Assembly: GCA_030637025.1 (NCBI GenBank)
Contig: DAOVVV010000035.1
Span: 1 to 25,220, forward strand
Source: JAGLHV01 sp023143305 [NCBI: Clostridia bacterium]
GTDB taxonomy: Bacteria; CBDUZB01; JAGLHV01
Reading direction: 5' to 3'
DNA: 25,220 nucleotides
Shown here: piece by piece, positions 24,907 to 25,220 of the stretch
How positions within the stretch are numbered: the first letter of the stretch is position 1
Layout of the letters: each line of letters opens with the position of its first letter
The notes under the pieces: model-generated
The model's database searches: none
What the model was told of the DNA's origin: nothing
Seen by the model: the letters and a program-made list of their open reading frames with translations, nothing else
Program-made: the position numbers and the translations under genes

Positions 24907-24953
24907 ATCATAAAAGACAAATATTATTATATTTTTAATTTCAATGAGACTTA

Positions 24954-25220
24954 GAGTTTTCGTCAGCTAAGCTGACAAAAACTCTGTAGTCGAATTGATT
25001 CCGAGACGACTGAAGGGAGTCGAAGGGCCTGTGTTTCAGTTCCTCGTCAGCTAAGCTGACAAAAACTCTGTAGTCGAATTGATCCTGAGACGACTGAAGG
25101 GAGTCGAAGGGCCTGTGTTTCAGTTCCTCGTCAGCTAAGCTGACAAAAACTCTGTAGTCGAATTGATCCTGAGACGACTGAAGGGAGTCGAAGGGCCTGT
25201 GTTTTAATTCCTTGTCAGCT
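24954..25220. repeat. 84-bp tandem repeat array with palindromes (runs off the edge)
   Basis: Units start at 24961, 25045, 25129 and 25213, exactly 84 bases apart, with three full copies and the start of a fourth. Copies two and three differ from the first at only about three positions. Each unit holds a 7-bp palindrome GTCAGCT-A-AGCTGAC and a stem CGACT/AGTCG. In the first copy the longer flank GAGTTTTCGTCAGCT also pairs with AGCTGACAAAAACTC. G+C is about 49%, higher than the surrounding AT-rich DNA. The minus-strand frame is open through the array with a 28-residue period until a stop at 24941-24943. This array is the main content of the final 314-base stretch after ybaB. Confidence 0.9.

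Noticed and set aside
24954-25220. CRISPR array
   Set aside because: The 84-base units are directly adjacent and nearly identical over their whole length; there are no unique spacers.

Overview
The window is a 25 kb piece of an AT-rich bacterial chromosome. The organism looks like a Gram-negative-type, probably uncultured anaerobe. Outer-membrane lipoproteins (a CsgG-family protein and a GNA1162-like partner), SurE and a YbgC-type thioesterase point to a two-membrane envelope. Quinolinate synthase without a local L-aspartate oxidase gene and a DUF39 homocysteine-forming protein fit anaerobic metabolism. Gaps packed with short interspersed repeats, next to compact housekeeping genes, are a pattern I associate with candidate-phylum bacteria such as Omnitrophica-like lineages. 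The phylum cannot be fixed from this sequence alone.

Layout. 1-3896 (+): the 3' end of a nucleotidyltransferase/phosphomannomutase-like fusion, a complete phosphoglucomutase/phosphomannomutase, enolase and an FtsB/DivIC-like division protein. 3896-5117: a repeat-bounded island holding one gene, a zinc-ribbon plus HEPN-like protein. 5131-8800 (+): a sigma70-type promoter and the DUF39 protein, then nadA, then rplM-rpsI ending in a two-way terminator. 8799-10685 (-): a PabB-PabC fusion for p-aminobenzoate. 10964-11647 (+): an unrecognised protein. 11692-14167 (-): a TPR protein and, upstream of it in the same operon, a single-chain STAS/zinc-ribbon/HATPase regulator. 14658-18884 (+): a YbgC-like thioesterase, two lipoproteins (GNA1162-like and CsgG-like), a glycine-rich membrane protein and a lysine-ketoglutarate-reductase-like enzyme. 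19348-20988 (-): CstA. 21208-22701 (+): an FHA protein and a membrane-anchored Ser/Thr kinase. 22745-22828 (-): tRNA-Leu(CAG). 23006-24906 (+): SurE, a DUF2914 protein and YbaB. 24954-25220: a GC-richer 84-bp tandem array running off the edge.

Signalling is well represented. The STAS/HATPase chain resembles an anti-sigma/anti-anti-sigma pair fused into one protein, and the FHA-kinase pair is a phosphothreonine signalling unit. The metabolic genes are mostly core functions: glycolysis, NAD, folate precursor, methionine precursor, lysine-related metabolism and peptide/pyruvate uptake.

The most unusual part is the non-coding and accessory layer. It includes a dispersed family of MITE-like repeats with imperfect inverted ends (2179, 4058, 4997, 7651, 14360, 18941), a 46-bp inverted repeat pair bracketing the HEPN-like gene, and the 84-bp palindromic array. 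I did not find an unambiguous new multi-gene system. The best candidates are the HEPN/zinc-ribbon cassette and the fused STAS-ribbon-HATPase regulator.
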